NCBI GenBank assembly: GCA_018303575.1
Contig: JAGVXW010000017.1
Location: forward strand, 1 to 25,351
Length of the DNA stretch: 25,351 bases
Reading direction: 5' to 3'
DNA from: Candidatus Woesearchaeota archaeon
GTDB taxonomy: Archaea > Nanobdellota > Nanobdellia > Woesearchaeales > WJIZ01
Both the position numbers and the translations under genes were made by a program. The notes below the pieces were generated by a model. The model made no database searches. It saw nothing but the letters and a program-made list of their open reading frames with translations, and had not been told where the DNA came from. This document shows positions 24,395 through 25,351 of this stretch, piece after piece; position 1 is the first letter of the stretch, and every line of letters starts with the position of its first letter.

Positions 24395-25246
24395 TCACGA
24401 AATATTCAGGAGCAGGGTGTAGATGAAAACTCCATCTGTGTGTTTAAGCAGGTCTAAATCGGTCGCGAGCCGTCCTTGTTCAGATAGAATGTTTACAAGA
24501 TATACCTCCCTTCCATAGTACTCCTCTGGAATGTCATGAATTCTAATTGCCAGGTTCTTGTAACTTGAAAGGGGTCCATTTGAGATTGCGTACGATTCAA
24601 AGTAACCAATAAGTTTTCCTTCTTTTGAAAGTAGCTTAAGGTCATTGATATAATAATTGTCCTTAGGTGGATGAGTGTAGAACGCCTGAATATTGACGAA
24701 AAGTTTGTATCCATCAGTGTCTAGTAGGATTACCTGAGAGCTGTAATTGTAACTATCAAAAAAGTAGTTGTACTCATTTGGAAACTTGACTGGGCGAACG
24801 TGAAACGATTTGGGATTAAGGACAGGCATTTGAGAAAAGTCGGTTTTAGGCTGCGTATTATTCTGAAACGCATCAATACAAAGATTCTTGCGGAAGTCAT
24901 TCTCAAGCAATGCACAGGTGTCTGGTTCAGCGGAGTGAATTGCCCATTCATATTTACAGACGGATATCATCTGCGGATTACTGGCAGTATTGATATCAAC
25001 ATCACAATGCTTTATGTCACCAAAGTAGGTTATCACTTTAATCTTGCATGTTTCCAAGTCTGTGCCCGATTTAGATGCACAGTCAGAAAAATCAAGATGG
25101 TTGAGGGCTACATCGGGGCTTCTGGCCCCGGTTTTTGTGGGCATACCTTCTTTAAGTTGTTCAGTACTGCAACCATACAACGCAATTAATAATAGGAAAA
25201 ACGGTATTGCACATAGCATGCATCTGGAGCTTTGGTTGTTGCTCAT
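24395..25246 (-). CDS. Putative lipoprotein with cysteine-rich N-terminal domain
   Basis: 283 aa. The N-terminal signal CMLCAIPFFLLLIALYGC ends in a lipobox-like LYGC, so Cys at about residue 26 may be lipid-modified and the protein held on the outer face of the membrane. Residues 55-130 contain regularly spaced cysteines (SDCASKSGTDLETCKIK, IKHCDVD, ISVCKYEWAI, DTCALLEND, KNLCIDAF), a pattern I associate with small helical repeats in exported DPANN proteins. The remainder is mostly beta strands (YNYSSQVILLDTDGYKLFVN; EVYLVNILSEQG). Function unknown. It starts 24 nt after the stop of the gene cut by the window edge, so the two may be co-transcribed. Confidence 0.75.
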   Translation of the reverse strand: MSNNQSSRCMLCAIPFFLLLIALYGCSTEQLKEGMPTKTGARSPDVALNHLDFSDCASKSGTDLETCKIKVITYFGDIKHCDVDINTASNPQMISVCKYEWAIHSAEPDTCALLENDFRKNLCIDAFQNNTQPKTDFSQMPVLNPKSFHVRPVKFPNEYNYFFDSYNYSSQVILLDTDGYKLFVNIQAFYTHPPKDNYYINDLKLLSKEGKLIGYFESYAISNGPLSSYKNLAIRIHDIPEEYYGREVYLVNILSEQGRLATDLDLLKHTDGVFIYTLLLNIS

Positions 25247-25270
25247 AAGGAGTGCTGTGTTGCATAACTC

Positions 25271-25351
25271 CTAGCCCTTAACAATAATCACATAGGCTCT
25301 CCTCCCGATAAACTTCTTCGGTGCGTCCAGCTTTGCAGAATTTCCGAATTT
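25271..25351 (-). CDS. C-terminus of a DUF2080-like AbrB-fold protein (partial)
   Basis: Only the last 26 residues and stop are inside the window: KFGNSAKLDAPKKFIGRRAY then VIIVKG. The GNSA..(L/A)PKK.IG..AYV pattern resembles the short DUF2080 'transposon-encoded' proteins with a SpoVT/AbrB-like fold. The match is brief, so the family name is tentative. The rest lies beyond 25351. Confidence 0.5.
   Translation of the reverse strand, partial: KFGNSAKLDAPKKFIGRRAYVIIVKG

Noticed and set aside
24177..24426. Two plus-strand frames after the rRNA operon
   Set aside because: No promoter, ribosome site or recognisable family; one extends through the rRNA terminator. Described only as an interval without a confident gene.

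Overview
The window is archaeal chromosomal DNA. It has a 16S rRNA beginning with the archaeal ...TTGATCCTGC... 5' end and ending in the anti-Shine-Dalgarno GGATCACCTCCTT, a 16S-tRNA-Ala-23S operon without a linked 5S gene, tRNA introns with bulge-helix-bulge (BHB) splice motifs, TATA boxes about 25-30 nt before tRNAs and before many leaderless start codons, ribosomal protein eL41, and archaeal-type Lrp, AbrB-PhoU and winged-helix genes. A small-genome DPANN-type archaeon would fit (HicAB, hairpin repeats, many tRNA introns, tRNA-Ile with anticodon UAU), but this lineage guess is inference.

Layout. 1-2.45 kb: an array of hairpins split by an IS630-type element, itself split by a second IS630-type element; both sets of terminal repeats and TA duplications can be read. 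2.5-5.8 kb: divergent scpA (apparently damaged C-terminus) and an M1 aminopeptidase. 5.8-7.6 kb: tRNA-Val, hicBA, two tRNA-Gly, tRNA-Ile(UAU), a small membrane protein and tRNA-Glu; four of the five tRNAs have introns at 37/38. 7.6-9.1 kb: a three-gene operon of unknown function in which two paralogous genes flank an unrelated one. 9.2-11 kb: a duplicated Lrp regulator and an AbrB-PhoU regulator. 11-13.4 kb: two secreted or anchored surface proteins sharing a cysteine-bearing beta domain, behind a palindrome-rich promoter. 13.4-17.6 kb: Minf_1886-like protein, SemiSWEET, two coupled micro-ORFs, a membrane protein with an overlapping winged-helix gene, a second hairpin-array locus, eL41, a pentapeptide-repeat protein and an unknown protein. 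17.6-24.2 kb: the rRNA operon. 24.4 kb to the end: a lipoprotein-like gene and the end of a DUF2080-like gene.

The rRNA operon holds three intervening sequences: a 205-nt ORF-less BHB intron in the 790 loop of 16S, an intron of about 808 nt encoding a LAGLIDADG endonuclease in the 16S decoding region, and a 304-nt group I intron in 23S at the I-PpoI/I-CeuI homing hotspot. BHB introns also occur in the tRNAs, so protein-dependent and ribozyme-type splicing appear to coexist here.

Two patterns look least like known catalogue items. First, a repeat with two hairpins of unrelated stem sequence but fixed base pairs (TCA...TGA), a fixed 6-nt linker (GCATGC-like) and a fixed CAYTTC tail; it occurs three times. 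Second, three tRNA genes are followed by a second copy of their own 3' end, with an inverted acceptor copy and GAACGCNAGTGA-loop hairpins between, as if a tiny element had inserted at, or been copied from, tRNA 3' ends.
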